Assembly: GCA_002068015.1 (NCBI GenBank)
Contig: MVRV01000182.1
Location: 50,415 to 114,414 of the forward strand
Reading direction: 5' to 3'
DNA from: Smithella sp. PtaU1.Bin162
Lineage (GTDB): Bacteria; Desulfobacterota; Syntrophia; Syntrophales; Smithellaceae
Length of the DNA stretch: 64,000 nt
Shown here: piece by piece, positions 25,541-34,613 of the stretch
Layout of the letters: every line of letters starts with the position of its first letter
Position numbering within the stretch: the first letter of the stretch is position 1
Notes under the pieces: generated by a model
The model's input: only the letters and a program-made list of their open reading frames with translations
Databases searched by the model: none
What the model was told of the DNA's origin: nothing
Made by a program: the position numbers and the translations under genes

Positions 25541-26326
25541 ATGGTTTTAGATGAAATTGTTATTTCCAGGGCGATTATTGAAAGATTTTCGGAAAAATTG
25601 TTATTATCCACTGAAGTCGATGTCGCCATCGTCGGCGGAGGCCCGTCCGGTCTGGTTGCCGCCTATTATTTGGCATCTTCCGGGAAAAAGGTTGCTCTTT
25701 TTGAGCGTAAACTAAGTCTGGGCGGAGGTATGTGGGGCGGAGGAATGATGTTCAATGAAATCGTTATCCAGGATGAAGCCAGAGATATCCTGGATTTATT
25801 TGGTGTTCGTACCCGGAAATACCGGGAAGGTTACCATACGGCTGATGCCATTGAAGCAATTACAACAATTTGTTCTCACGCTGTACGCGCGGGAGCTACG
25901 ATCTTTAATTGTATGAGTGTGGAAGATGTCATGATTCGGGAGGGAAGAGTTACCGGTTTGGTTATCAACTGGTCGCCGGTCGAAATGGCCGGACTGCATA
26001 TCGATCCACTGACGATTGCAGCAAACAATATTATTGATACTACAGGCCATGCCACGGAAGTCCTGAAGGTGATAGAAAGGAAATCAGACATGCAGCTTGC
26101 AACACCGTCGGGAAAGTTACTGGGGGAACGCTCCATGTGGGCGGAAAAGGCCGAACGACTGACGCTGGAAAATACAAGGCAAATCTGCCCCGGTGTGTAT
26201 GTGGCCGGTATGTCGGCGAATGCCGCTTTCGGCGGGCCGAGAATGGGGCCGATCTTCGGCGGAATGCTCCTGTCCGGCCGAAAAGTTGCGGAAATGATTG
26301 CAGCGTCTTCTTCAAGGTGTAATTAA
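25541..26326 (+). CDS. thi4: Sulfide-dependent thiazole synthase Thi4 (archaeal/bacterial type)
   Basis: This 261-residue FAD/NAD-fold protein makes the thiazole moiety of thiamine from NAD and glycine. The dinucleotide site is [21 protein letters not shown] near residue 29, and [19 protein letters not shown] follows. Suicidal yeast Thi4 has a sulfur-donating Cys where archaeal enzymes have His; here that position reads GLHIDPLT (near residue 152), predicting the catalytic, sulfide-using form. The end [27 protein letters not shown] is typical. It lies 22 bases after thiD/N and just before thiC. No ThiG, ThiS, ThiH or ThiF is seen in the window, so Thi4 probably replaces the ThiG route. Confidence 0.93.
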   Translation: MVLDEIVISRAIIERFSEKLLLSTEVDVAIVGGGPSGLVAAYYLASSGKKVALFERKLSLGGGMWGGGMMFNEIVIQDEARDILDLFGVRTRKYREGYHTADAIEAITTICSHAVRAGATIFNCMSVEDVMIREGRVTGLVINWSPVEMAGLHIDPLTIAANNIIDTTGHATEVLKVIERKSDMQLATPSGKLLGERSMWAEKAERLTLENTRQICPGVYVAGMSANAAFGGPRMGPIFGGMLLSGRKVAEMIAASSSRCN

Positions 26327-26363
26327 CGCTGGATAGCGTTTCAAAGTATTTTTGGAGGAAAAA

Positions 26364-27635
26364 ATGACACAACTGGAAATGGCCCGTAAAGGGCTGATCT
26401 CAAAAGAAATGGAAGCTTGTGCAAAGGCGGAAGGTGTTTCGCCGGAGTTTATCCGTCGGGGTATGGAAAAAGGAACTATAGTGATTTGCCGCAATGTCAA
26501 CCACACCGGCATTGAACCTCTGGCTATCGGTGAAGGTTTGCGCACAAAGATAAATGCCAATATCGGGACTTCCAAAGACCATATCGACTTGGATGTGGAA
26601 TTAGCCAAACTCAAAATTGCCACTGATGCGGGAGCCGATGCCGTTATGGATCTTTCCACCGGAGGAGATCTTGCTGGAATCAGAAAAGCCATAATGAAAA
26701 AAGCAAAAGCAGCTATCGGCACCGTGCCGATTTATCAGGCCGCCTGTAAAATTATTGCGGAAAAGAAAGCGATTTCGGAAATGACCGCGGATGATTTGTT
26801 TGCCGTTATTGAAGAAAACGGGCGCGATGGTGTTGATTTCATCACAGTTCACTGCGGAGTGACGCGGCATAGTGTTGCTGCAATTGAAAAACAGAGCAGA
26901 GTATTGGGGATTGTCAGCCGCGGCGGTTCCATGACGGCCAATTGGATGGCCTGTAATAACCGGGAAAATCCTTTATATGAGCAATATGACCGGCTGCTTT
27001 CCATTGCCGGAAAATATGATATGGTTTTAAGTCTCGGAGACGGGCTTCGCCCCGGAGCGATTGCCGACGCAACCGATCGGGGGCAATTGCAGGAATTGAT
27101 TATTCTGGGGGAGCTGGCCGGAAGGGCAAGGAAGGCAGGAGTGCAGGTAATGATTGAGGGGCCCGGACATGTTCCGCTCAGGGATATTGAAGCAAATATT
27201 AAATTACAGAAAAAGATTTGCGAGGGTGCTCCTTTTTATGTTCTGGGTCCGCTGCCTACCGATATTGCGCCCGGTTACGATCATATCACTTCCACCGTGG
27301 GTGGTGCAATTGCCGGAGCAGCCGGTGCTGATTTTCTCTGTTATGTTACTCCGGCGGAGCATCTGCGTCTGCCGACGCTCGATGATGTGCGGGAAGGAGT
27401 GGTTGCAGCCCGTATTGCCGCTCACATCGCCGATATTGCCAAAGGCCTGCCCGGTGCCTGGGAACGGGACCGTAAAATGTCCGAATGCCGTAAAAACTTT
27501 GATTGGCAGGGACAGGTGGATTTAGCCATTGATCCGCAAAAAGCTGAGGCTCTTCTGGAAAAAAGTAAAAGTGCGCAGGACGAAGGCTGCACGATGTGCG
27601 GTGAATTTTGTGCCATTAAATTAGGCAAAAAATAA
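26364..27635 (+). CDS. thiC: Phosphomethylpyrimidine synthase ThiC
   Basis: This 423-residue radical SAM enzyme converts aminoimidazole ribotide to HMP phosphate. It is the short ThiC form without the long N-terminal domain. Recognisable parts are TIVICRNVNHTGIEPLAIGEGLRTKINANIGTS early on, DLSTGGDL near 100, GVDFITVHCGVT near 160, EGPGHVPL near 270 and LGPLPTDIAPGYDHI near 295. The C-terminal cluster motif is CTMCGEFC (about residues 409-416): CxxCx3C, one residue tighter than the CxxCx4C of E. coli ThiC. ATG 26364 follows ggagg by seven bases. It is the pyrimidine half of the de novo pathway, beside Thi4 for the thiazole half. Confidence 0.95.
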   Translation: MTQLEMARKGLISKEMEACAKAEGVSPEFIRRGMEKGTIVICRNVNHTGIEPLAIGEGLRTKINANIGTSKDHIDLDVELAKLKIATDAGADAVMDLSTGGDLAGIRKAIMKKAKAAIGTVPIYQAACKIIAEKKAISEMTADDLFAVIEENGRDGVDFITVHCGVTRHSVAAIEKQSRVLGIVSRGGSMTANWMACNNRENPLYEQYDRLLSIAGKYDMVLSLGDGLRPGAIADATDRGQLQELIILGELAGRARKAGVQVMIEGPGHVPLRDIEANIKLQKKICEGAPFYVLGPLPTDIAPGYDHITSTVGGAIAGAAGADFLCYVTPAEHLRLPTLDDVREGVVAARIAAHIADIAKGLPGAWERDRKMSECRKNFDWQGQVDLAIDPQKAEALLEKSKSAQDEGCTMCGEFCAIKLGKK

Positions 27636-27716
27636 CAATTTTATAAAAGTACTTTGGATGCTTTTGTGGTATTGTTGAGAAAAAAATATATTCAGAATTA
27701 AGGAGGAAAGAAAACC

Positions 27717-28025
27717 ATGCTTTGCGTAACCGCCACAGTGAATTTAAAAGAAGGTAAAAGAGATGCGTATCTGGCCGAATTGAGGAAAATTATTCCTGAT
27801 GTACGAAAAGAAAAAGGCAATATTGAATATGCACCGTACGTAGATTTTGCTTCCGGATTTCCCGTTCAGCCGCCTTTAAGACCGGATACCGTTGTAATCG
27901 TAGAGAAATGGGAAAGTATTGATGCTCTGAAAAACCACATGGTTGCACCGCACATGGGTCCGTATCGCAAGGCGACAAAGGAAATTGTGCAGTCCATGCA
28001 AGTGCAGGTACTGAGCCCGGTATAA
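27717..28025 (+). CDS. Antibiotic biosynthesis monooxygenase (ABM/YgiN-like) protein
   Basis: This 102-residue dimeric alpha-beta (ferredoxin-like) protein of the ABM family contains LAELRKIIPDVRKEKGNIEYAPYVDFASG, VVIVEKWESIDALKNHMVAPHMG and a final beta strand. Family members include quinol monooxygenases and heme-degrading enzymes, but many have no known reaction. It follows thiC by about 80 bases with a strong aggagg ribosome site and may be co-transcribed in the TPP-regulated operon. Link to thiamine chemistry is inference only. An oxygen-using role would be surprising in an anaerobe, so a binding or small redox function is equally likely. Confidence 0.8.
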   Translation: MLCVTATVNLKEGKRDAYLAELRKIIPDVRKEKGNIEYAPYVDFASGFPVQPPLRPDTVVIVEKWESIDALKNHMVAPHMGPYRKATKEIVQSMQVQVLSPV

Positions 28026-28049
28026 GAATATATTTTCAGGAATGATTTA

Positions 28050-29399
28050 TTGCAGAAAAATGAAAATAAAGAAAGCGGCGACTTAATCCGCGCTCCGGCG
28101 ATGGAAATTGTCCGTAAGCTGAAGAGCGAAGGCTTCGAGGCTTATTTCGTTGGTGGTTGTGTGCGCGACTTTATCCGTAACGTTCTGCCTGATGATTATG
28201 ATATTGTCACCTCGGCACATCCCGAACAGGTAATGGCGATTTTCCCCCGCACCGTTGCCGTGGGAGCGAAATTCGGCGTTGTTGCGGTTCTTGTTGAGAA
28301 TCATTCCTATGAAGTAGCAACTTTTCGCAGTGACGATGCCTATGTGGACGGCCGCCGACCGTCGGGCGTTCGTTTCTCTGACGCTCATGAAGATGTATTC
28401 CGCCGTGATTTTACCGTGAATGGCATTCTGCAGAACCCGGATACAAATGAGATCATCGACTATGTCCATGGTCTTGACGATATTGAGCAAAAAATAATCC
28501 GTACCATCGGTGATCCGGACAAACGCTTTAACGAAGACTTTTTACGGATGCTGCGGGCGGTTCGTTTTGCCGCTAATCTGGATTATGAAATTGATCCCGC
28601 CACAAAAGAGGCAATAGCAAAAAATGCCGCGAACATAAGACAAATCAGCGCCGAACGTCTGCAGGATGAGCTGAATAAGATACTTGCCCGCAAGGGAAGC
28701 CGCCGTGGCTTTGAACTTATGTCCGAGACGGGATTATTGCGGGAAGTTTTACCGGAAGTCGACCGCCTGAAAGGAGTCAGTCAACCGCCGCTTTTCCATC
28801 CGGAAGGCGATGTTTGGCAGCATACTTTAATGATGCTGGAGCTTTTACCGGAAGATGATGCGATTGGTAAGCGTCAACTGGCCTGGGCCGCTCTCCTGCA
28901 CGATGCCGGCAAGGCGGTGACGCGTACCGAAGATGAGCGAGGAGTTCATTTTTACGGTCATGTTCGTGCCGGCGAAGAAATTGCCGGAGAAATTATGCAG
29001 CGGTTGAGATTTTCCAGGGCCGATGAGGATTTGATAACCGATCTGATTCATTACCATATGGTATTTATGAATGTCCAAAAGATGCGCCGGAGCAGGTTAA
29101 AACGATTTCTGCGCATGTCTTCTTTTAATTTGCACCTGGAGTTACATAGGCTGGATTGCCTGGCGAGTCATAATATGCTCGATAATTACGAATTTTGCCG
29201 GGTGCAGTTGCAAAATATGGCTGAAGAAGATTTGCATCCGCCGCGTCTTTTAACCGGAGATGACCTCATGGCACTGGGTTTCACTCCCGGAAAAATTATG
29301 GGAGAGATACTGCATACGCTGGAGGATAGGCAATTAGAAGGTATTATTGCCACCCGTCAGGAAGCGGAAGAATTTGTTCTTCGTAATTGGAATAAGTAA
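28050..29399 (+). CDS. cca: CCA-adding tRNA nucleotidyltransferase / poly(A) polymerase family with HD domain
   Basis: This 449-residue class II nucleotidyltransferase starts at TTG 28050. The N-terminal head reads FVGGCVRDFIRNVLPDDYDIVTSAHPEQV near residue 35; the Asp pair (DYDIV) binds metal. It continues with RRDFTVNGILQNP (RRDF, about 112) and RFAANLDYEI, the template region. The C-terminal half carries an HD phosphohydrolase domain (LLHDAGKAVTR near 287), an arrangement found in many CCA-adding enzymes. CCA addition to tRNA 3' ends is the likely role, but poly(A) polymerases share this head and cannot be excluded. It begins 24 bases after the ABM gene. Confidence 0.9.
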   Translation: MQKNENKESGDLIRAPAMEIVRKLKSEGFEAYFVGGCVRDFIRNVLPDDYDIVTSAHPEQVMAIFPRTVAVGAKFGVVAVLVENHSYEVATFRSDDAYVDGRRPSGVRFSDAHEDVFRRDFTVNGILQNPDTNEIIDYVHGLDDIEQKIIRTIGDPDKRFNEDFLRMLRAVRFAANLDYEIDPATKEAIAKNAANIRQISAERLQDELNKILARKGSRRGFELMSETGLLREVLPEVDRLKGVSQPPLFHPEGDVWQHTLMMLELLPEDDAIGKRQLAWAALLHDAGKAVTRTEDERGVHFYGHVRAGEEIAGEIMQRLRFSRADEDLITDLIHYHMVFMNVQKMRRSRLKRFLRMSSFNLHLELHRLDCLASHNMLDNYEFCRVQLQNMAEEDLHPPRLLTGDDLMALGFTPGKIMGEILHTLEDRQLEGIIATRQEAEEFVLRNWNK

Positions 29400-29416
29400 C
29401 TTTCGGAGAGAAAAAA

Positions 29417-30226
29417 ATGAGTGTAATGAATTTAAAAAACGGCGGGAGCATCCATTACCAGGTACACGGTAAAGGCGAGCCGTTGATTTTTTTAAACGGG
29501 CTGATGATGAATACGGTAAGCTGGATGGATTTCATCCCGCAATTGGCGGATAAATTCCAGCTGATTCTTTTTGACTTTCGTGATCAGGGCATATCTTCCA
29601 AGCTGCCGGAAGGATATGGGGTGGATATTCACGTCGATGATGTGCGGGAACTGTTAAATGAATTAAAAATCGACAAAGTACATATGCTTGGTACTTCCTA
29701 CGGCGGTTATGTTGCGCTCAAGTTTGCCCTGAAATATCAGGAGAGATTGAAAACATTAATTTTGACCAATACTCTGAGCCGGATTCCCTGTCATTTGAAA
29801 GCAATTGCGGAAGGCTGGGAGGCGGCGGCTCAGTTGTGTGACGGAGATCGGTTTTTCCAATTGGCCATTCCCTGGGTTTATTCCCGCCATTTTTATCAGA
29901 ATTCTTCGGAATGGCTTGCCGGACGGCGGGAATTGTTTAAAAAGACGCTCAATAAAGAATGGTTTGACAGTGTCGTGAGATTGTCCCGCAGCTTGAAAGA
30001 CTATCAGATTCTGCCGGAGGAGTTGCAGACGATAACTGCGCCGACTCTTTTAATCGGATCTGATGAAGATGCGGTTACTCCGGTGGAAGTTATGTCGGAA
30101 ATACATGACAATATTAAAAACTGCGAATTCGTAATTGTATATAAAACCGGTCATGGCGCATTTATGGAAAAATTGCACGAATTCGTCACTCTTGTTTGCG
30201 GCTTTGTGTTCAAACACAGCCGATGA
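29417..30226 (+). CDS. Alpha/beta-hydrolase fold protein
   Basis: This 269-residue single-domain hydrolase has a complete catalytic triad: nucleophile Ser in LGTSYGGYVAL near residue 95, Asp in GSDEDAVTP near 216 and His in YKTGHGAFME near 245. The oxyanion strand reads LIFLNGLMMNTVSW near 24, an N-G variant of the usual HG motif. It resembles carboxylesterases and haloalkane- or 3-oxoadipate enol-lactone-type enzymes, but the substrate is not determined. It starts 17 bases after the CCA enzyme and is separated from the downstream lipoprotein by about 110 bases. Confidence 0.87.
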   Translation: MSVMNLKNGGSIHYQVHGKGEPLIFLNGLMMNTVSWMDFIPQLADKFQLILFDFRDQGISSKLPEGYGVDIHVDDVRELLNELKIDKVHMLGTSYGGYVALKFALKYQERLKTLILTNTLSRIPCHLKAIAEGWEAAAQLCDGDRFFQLAIPWVYSRHFYQNSSEWLAGRRELFKKTLNKEWFDSVVRLSRSLKDYQILPEELQTITAPTLLIGSDEDAVTPVEVMSEIHDNIKNCEFVIVYKTGHGAFMEKLHEFVTLVCGFVFKHSR

Positions 30227-30334
30227 CAATACAGTTAATGACGTGATTTCGGGCAATGCGGAATTCTTTGCCGGTAAAATAAGCTCAATCATGATTTTTA
30301 TTGTAAGAAAATGGGGTGATTTGCAGAGCACGTA

Positions 30335-31099
30335 ATGAAAAATAACTGGCAAAAAATTATAACTTTAATTTTTCTTTCTTTATTGATTATTTCCTGTTCC
30401 AGCAAGGTGCCGCGGGAGCAAACGATGTCACCCCCTGCTTCTGCAAAATTTCTGGAACTGATGGGCTTCACTATTCAGGCCGGAGCCTTTGCCAAAGTAC
30501 AGAATGCCGCCCGCCTGACGGAAGCACTCAAAGATCGCGGACTGGACGCAACATATTTTGTGGCAGCGGACGGACTTTTCAAAGTCCGCTTCGGCAATTT
30601 CTCTTCCAAAGAAGCAGCCCGGCAAAAAGCGCAGAGTTTAAAAGACGGCGGTGTCATCGAAGAGTTTTACATTGTTCGTCCGGAAGATTATGCGGTTGCC
30701 GGACGGAGGGAATACGGGACAGGTTATCTAAGAAATGCTCTGGTGAAGACTGCCCGTGATTTCATCGGAGTTCCTTATCTCTGGGGAGGTACTTCATCGG
30801 AAACAGGCTTTGACTGCAGCGGATTGACGATGACCGTTTATCAATTAAACGGTTTGAATCTGCCGCGGCATTCGGCAAGACAATTTGATGCCGGCAATCC
30901 CGTTGCCAGAGAGCATCTGCAGAAAGGCGATCTGATATTCTTTGCAACCAAGGGCAGAGGTAAAGTGTCGCATGTCGGTGTCTATATCGGCGATGATCTG
31001 TTTATCCATGCGCCTTCTCGAGGCAAGAATATCCGCATTGATTCTCTCTCGGGCAGTTTTTTTTCCAAACGGTTTGTCGGCGGAAGAACATATTTTTAA
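30335..31099 (+). CDS. Cell-wall lipoprotein with SPOR and NlpC/P60 domains
   Basis: This 254-residue lipoprotein has a signal peptide ending at the lipobox LLIISCSS (Cys near residue 21). Residues about 45-115 form a SPOR domain (FTIQAGAFAKVQNAARLTEALKDRG, then FKVRFGNFSSKEAARQKAQSL), which binds glycan strands lacking stem peptides at division sites. Residues 135-254 form an NlpC/P60 peptidase: Cys in ETGFDCSGLTMTVYQ, His in KVSHVGVYIG and a third polar residue in LFIHAPSRG. It probably cleaves peptidoglycan stem peptides, targeted by SPOR to the septum. A modest ribosome site precedes the ATG. Confidence 0.9.
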   Translation: MKNNWQKIITLIFLSLLIISCSSKVPREQTMSPPASAKFLELMGFTIQAGAFAKVQNAARLTEALKDRGLDATYFVAADGLFKVRFGNFSSKEAARQKAQSLKDGGVIEEFYIVRPEDYAVAGRREYGTGYLRNALVKTARDFIGVPYLWGGTSSETGFDCSGLTMTVYQLNGLNLPRHSARQFDAGNPVAREHLQKGDLIFFATKGRGKVSHVGVYIGDDLFIHAPSRGKNIRIDSLSGSFFSKRFVGGRTYF

Positions 31100-31324
31100 A
31101 TCTTGTTTTAATGATCGCGCGATTACTATTCTCCGCTCAGCGTAAAAATTACCGGGAAAATAATTTTCTAATAGTTACAAAATCCACGCCAGTTAATGAT
31201 TTGAGCGGATATATAAAATATAGTTGATGGTACTTTGTTTTTAATGTGAGCAGTTCATGATTATGTTTTAAAAAAACTGATTCAAAGAAAATGAAAAAAA
31301 TATTTTTTATTTTTATAGTTTTTG

Positions 31325-31353
31325 TTGACCGGCGATAAAAAATAGAGTAAAAT
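31325..31353 (+). promoter_or_regulatory. Promoter of the histone-H1-like small gene
   Basis: TTGACC (31325-31330) and TAAAAT (31348-31353) are 17 bases apart. Expected initiation near 31360 leaves a leader of about 65 bases before ATG 31425. Confidence 0.6.
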
Positions 31354-31424
31354 CAAATTAAATCATAAGAATGCATTTGGGGTAACCAATTCTAAATGCA
31401 ATTTGACAAAGGAGGCTTTACCTG

Positions 31425-31601
31425 ATGACAGCAACAGCAAAGAAAGTCGTAAAGAAGGCGGCAAAGAAAGTTGTAAAGAAGGCTGCGAAAAAACCAGCGG
31501 CAAAGAAAGTTGTAAAAAAGGCTGTTAAGAAAACAGCAGCAAAGAAAGTTGTAAAGAAGGCTGCTAAGAAAACAGCCAAAAAGGCAACAGCTAAGAAATA
31601 G
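31425..31601 (+). CDS. Lys/Ala-rich histone H1-like small protein
   Basis: This 58-residue protein is almost entirely Lys, Ala and Val with a few Thr and Pro, in repeats of the KKVVKKAAKK and KKPAAKK type. Such composition is typical of bacterial histone H1-like and AlgP-type C-terminal tails, which bind DNA non-specifically and are expected to be disordered. ATG 31425 is preceded by ggagg at 31411-31415 and by a good promoter. No globular domain is attached, so it may act as a minimal DNA- or polyanion-binding protein. Its very low complexity makes recombination or repeat expansion likely. The reverse strand is also open here but is only the complement of this gene. Confidence 0.82.
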   Translation: MTATAKKVVKKAAKKVVKKAAKKPAAKKVVKKAVKKTAAKKVVKKAAKKTAKKATAKK

Positions 31602-31629
31602 CTGTCAGGAATAATTCTTTCTGCCATTG

Positions 31630-31860
31630 TCACTTCAAAGCGGCTAGTTTCACTTTGAGTGCAGCTGGGCCTTTTAAAAACTTTACTTTCCACTGGATGT
31701 GGTAAAGTATTTCCTTTATCCGGCCGGATGTTGATTTTTGATCCGGAGAGGAAGGGTGAGTTATTCTTATTTAATACGCCTGAAAATGCTGGAAGCATTG
31801 GAGGGCGTTTTTTTATCCGACAGACAACCGGTAATTCAACTGTCCGGATAATCTCTCTGT
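31630..31860. other. Hairpin-rich intergenic region after the H1-like gene
   Basis: Several stems follow one another: cact-caaag/ctttgagtg (about 31630-31660), actttac/gtaaagt with inner ccac/gtgg, ccgga/tccgg around gttgattttt, a terminator-like acgcc/ggcgt stem with inner atgct/agcat and seven T residues (31776-31815), and atccgacag/ctgtccggat (about 31816-31855). No protein is supported. It may contain the terminator of the H1-like gene and a small RNA. Confidence 0.4.
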
Positions 31861-32056
31861 TGTTGTTTTTAAATGTTAAATCCAATACGGATGTCTGCTG
31901 GACTCTATTCCCGTGATGATCATTTGAATTATCCTGCATTGTTTTTTTTATATTATCCTGCCGCCTATTTTATATTATATTGATTCGAATCGATTGATTT
32001 GTTGATGAATTCAGTATGGCTATGGAGAATTAATCTAAGGAGGATTAAATCGTAAA

Positions 32057-33622
32057 ATGTCCGGCGAGTATATACTGTCTATCGATAATGGTACTCAATC
32101 GATCCGTGCTTTGATTTTTGATTTGCACGGCGATATCGTTTCTAAAGTACAAATCCCTTTGGAATCATATTATTCACGCGAACCCGGCTGGGCGGAGCAG
32201 GATGCCGATTATTACTGGAAATCATTGTGCCGGGCCTGCCGGATACTCTGGCAGCAATCTTCCGTGCCGAAGGATGCTGTTGCCGGAGTTGCTGTTACAA
32301 CTCAACGTGCTACGATGATCAATGTGGATAAAAACGGCAAGCCGTTGCGGCCGGCAATTGTCTGGCTGGATCAGAGACGTACCAGAGGTCTTGCGCCGGT
32401 CGGCGGATTATGGGGACTGGCCTTCAATATATCGAGAATGCAGGAAACGGTGGATTATCTCCAGGCTGAAGCGGAATCCAACTGGATAAAGCTCCATCAA
32501 CCGGAAGTTTGGAAAAAGACACACAAGTACCTCTTCCTTTCCGGTTATTTAAATTATCTCCTGACCGGCCGGTTTGTTGATTCCGTGGGTTGTCAGGTAG
32601 GTTATGTCCCGTTTGATTACAAGAAAAAATGCTGGGCTGCTTCCTGGAACTGGAAGTGGCGCCTTACGCAAATAGAACCGGAAATGTTGCCGGAGCTGAT
32701 TCCTCCGGCAGCAATAATGGGGCGGATTACACACGATGCAGCGGAAGAAACTGGTATTCCGGAAGGCCTGCCGGTTATTGCCGCCGCAGCGGATAAAGCC
32801 TGTGAAGTATTAGGTGCCGGTTGTCTGGAACCGCATATTGGTTGCTTGAGTTATGGCACAACGGCGACTATCAATACTACGCAATACAAATATGTGGAAG
32901 CTATTCCATTGATACCGCCTTATCCATCAGCGGTGCCCGATGCTTACTCTCTGGAAATTCAAATTTATCGTGGGTACTGGATGGTGAGCTGGTTCAAGGA
33001 TCAGTTTGCACCTTTTGAAAAACAACTGGCGGCAGAGCGTGGTGTGGAAACGGAAACAATAATTGAGGAGCTGCTGCATAAAGCGCCGCCGGGATCCATG
33101 GGGCTTATTTTGCAGCCGTACTGGTCGCCGGGGATAAAAGTGCCGGGGCCGGAAGCAAAAGGTGCCGTAATCGGTTTTGGTGATGTCCATAATCGGGCTC
33201 ATCTTTACCGGGCGATTCTGGAAGGTCTGGCTTATGCCCTGCGTGAAGGTAAGGAGCGTGAAGAGAAGCGCAGCAGAGTGAAAATAACCGAGTTGCGCAT
33301 TTCCGGCGGTGGTTCCCAAAGTGATGCGGCAATGCAGATAACGGCTGATATTTTCGGTATGCCCACGGCAAGACCTCATATTTATGAAACCTCAGGTTTA
33401 GGTGCGGCAATTGATGTTGCCGTAGGATTGAAAATGTATCCGGATTTCAAGAAAGCGGTGGGAGAAATGACACGTATCGGAAGGATTTTTGAACCCGATT
33501 ATAATATTCATAAAGTATACGATCAGCTTTACAATCGTGTCTATAAACAGATGTACGGCCGTTTGAAACCGCTCTATGAAGAAATCCGTTCCATTACCGG
33601 TTATCCCGACCGTCCGGAATAG
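32057..33622 (+). CDS. FGGY-family carbohydrate kinase (glycerol/xylulose kinase-like)
   Basis: This 521-residue actin-fold kinase has both FGGY domains. Domain 1 begins [18 protein letters not shown], the phosphate-1 loop, then [31 protein letters not shown] near residue 80. The substrate-binding Asp is expected in [16 protein letters not shown] near 235. Domain 2 carries [24 protein letters not shown] near 413, the adenosine site, then [20 protein letters not shown]. Substrate specificity, whether glycerol, xylulose or another polyol, cannot be read from the sequence. It has its own aaggagg ribosome site and no pathway neighbours or transporter. Confidence 0.88.
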   Translation: MSGEYILSIDNGTQSIRALIFDLHGDIVSKVQIPLESYYSREPGWAEQDADYYWKSLCRACRILWQQSSVPKDAVAGVAVTTQRATMINVDKNGKPLRPAIVWLDQRRTRGLAPVGGLWGLAFNISRMQETVDYLQAEAESNWIKLHQPEVWKKTHKYLFLSGYLNYLLTGRFVDSVGCQVGYVPFDYKKKCWAASWNWKWRLTQIEPEMLPELIPPAAIMGRITHDAAEETGIPEGLPVIAAAADKACEVLGAGCLEPHIGCLSYGTTATINTTQYKYVEAIPLIPPYPSAVPDAYSLEIQIYRGYWMVSWFKDQFAPFEKQLAAERGVETETIIEELLHKAPPGSMGLILQPYWSPGIKVPGPEAKGAVIGFGDVHNRAHLYRAILEGLAYALREGKEREEKRSRVKITELRISGGGSQSDAAMQITADIFGMPTARPHIYETSGLGAAIDVAVGLKMYPDFKKAVGEMTRIGRIFEPDYNIHKVYDQLYNRVYKQMYGRLKPLYEEIRSITGYPDRPE

Positions 33623-33648
33623 CCTGTTACAAAAGTATTTGAATCCGA

Positions 33649-34299
33649 TCAGGGCAGGCGCAGAACATTGATTACATTATGACCGGAACTCCAAAGTTCG
33701 GCAATCATTTTATCCGTTGCCGCACCGGTGATCCGGATCATGCACAATTTCCGGTCCGCCTGCTGTACTGACAGCAAACTGGCCACATGCACGTCCCATT
33801 TGAACGCTAGCGGAGCTATAAGACGGAAAGTATCTTCATCATTGGTAATCTCAAAAGTGATGCGCGCTCCGTTTCGCGGTAAATCAAGCATGCTGACGAA
33901 AGCCCGGAAAATATCCGATTCGGTAATCAGCCCGACGAGTCTGATTTTCTGTACCACCAGCAATGTTGATATCTTTTCGTTACGCATGATTGCAGCCGCT
34001 TCCTCTATCGGTGTTTCCGGCACTACGGTTATAAGTGCACGGCTCATAATATCCTGAGCGGTAATATGGATCTCGCTGGTATCAGCAGCCTCGACGGCAA
34101 AAGGGTTAATGTGAGGTGGATAGGCATGAAGGATGTCGGTAGCTGTAATGATGCCTACCGGATGAAGGTTGCCTGTTTGTTTATCTATGACCGGCAGGCG
34201 GCGAATATGCCGGGTGGACATAATGGCTGCGGCTTCCGTAATGAGTGTGGCAGGTTCGATTGTTATAAGGTCGCGGGTCATCCACATACTTATGATCAT
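33649..34299 (-). CDS. CBS-pair protein with C-terminal ACT-like domain (AcuB-like)
   Basis: This 216-residue protein has two CBS motifs: MWMTRDLITIEPATLITEAAAIMSTRHIRRLPVID with VGIITATDIL, and IMSRALITVVPETPIEEAAAIMRNEKISTLLVV with VGLITESDIF. The C-terminal 70 residues resemble an ACT-like fold (GARITFEITNDEDTFRLIAPLAFKW; SGHNVINVL). This is the arrangement of AcuB-type regulators. CBS pairs bind adenine nucleotides or SAM and report energy status. The ligand and partner are unknown. It converges on the FGGY kinase gene and stands alone on its strand. Confidence 0.85.
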   Translation of the reverse strand: MIISMWMTRDLITIEPATLITEAAAIMSTRHIRRLPVIDKQTGNLHPVGIITATDILHAYPPHINPFAVEAADTSEIHITAQDIMSRALITVVPETPIEEAAAIMRNEKISTLLVVQKIRLVGLITESDIFRAFVSMLDLPRNGARITFEITNDEDTFRLIAPLAFKWDVHVASLLSVQQADRKLCMIRITGAATDKMIAELWSSGHNVINVLRLP

Positions 34300-34613
34300 G
34301 AAAACATAGCCTCCATTTAAGATATAATGATTACAGCAGATATTTAATTTTATAAGATATTAACATTTATTTTAAAATCATGCCTGTTTTTAATAATTCT
34401 TGAGCCATGAACGAGATTAACGAAAAATATCTTTATTGACATCTGTAATTTTCCGTCATAAATATAACGAAAAGCTGGGTTTTAGTATTTGCATTTAAGC
34501 TTCCAATTTTGTACAAGGAAGTAAATATAAACCGGCAGAGCGAAAAAATTATCAACAACAGGAGAGCTTTTTCGCTGATTTTCTGTCGCTCACCAGGAAG
34601 GCAGGTTTGTTTA

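Noticed and set aside
31418..31939. A 173-codon minus-strand ORF over the H1-like gene
   Set aside because: Its Phe/Ala repeat end is the complement of Lys/Ala codons; the plus strand has the promoter and ribosome site.
34509..34613. An N-terminal extension of SufC from 34509
   Set aside because: The extra 35 residues are unlike SufC, and ATG 34614 begins the conserved domain.
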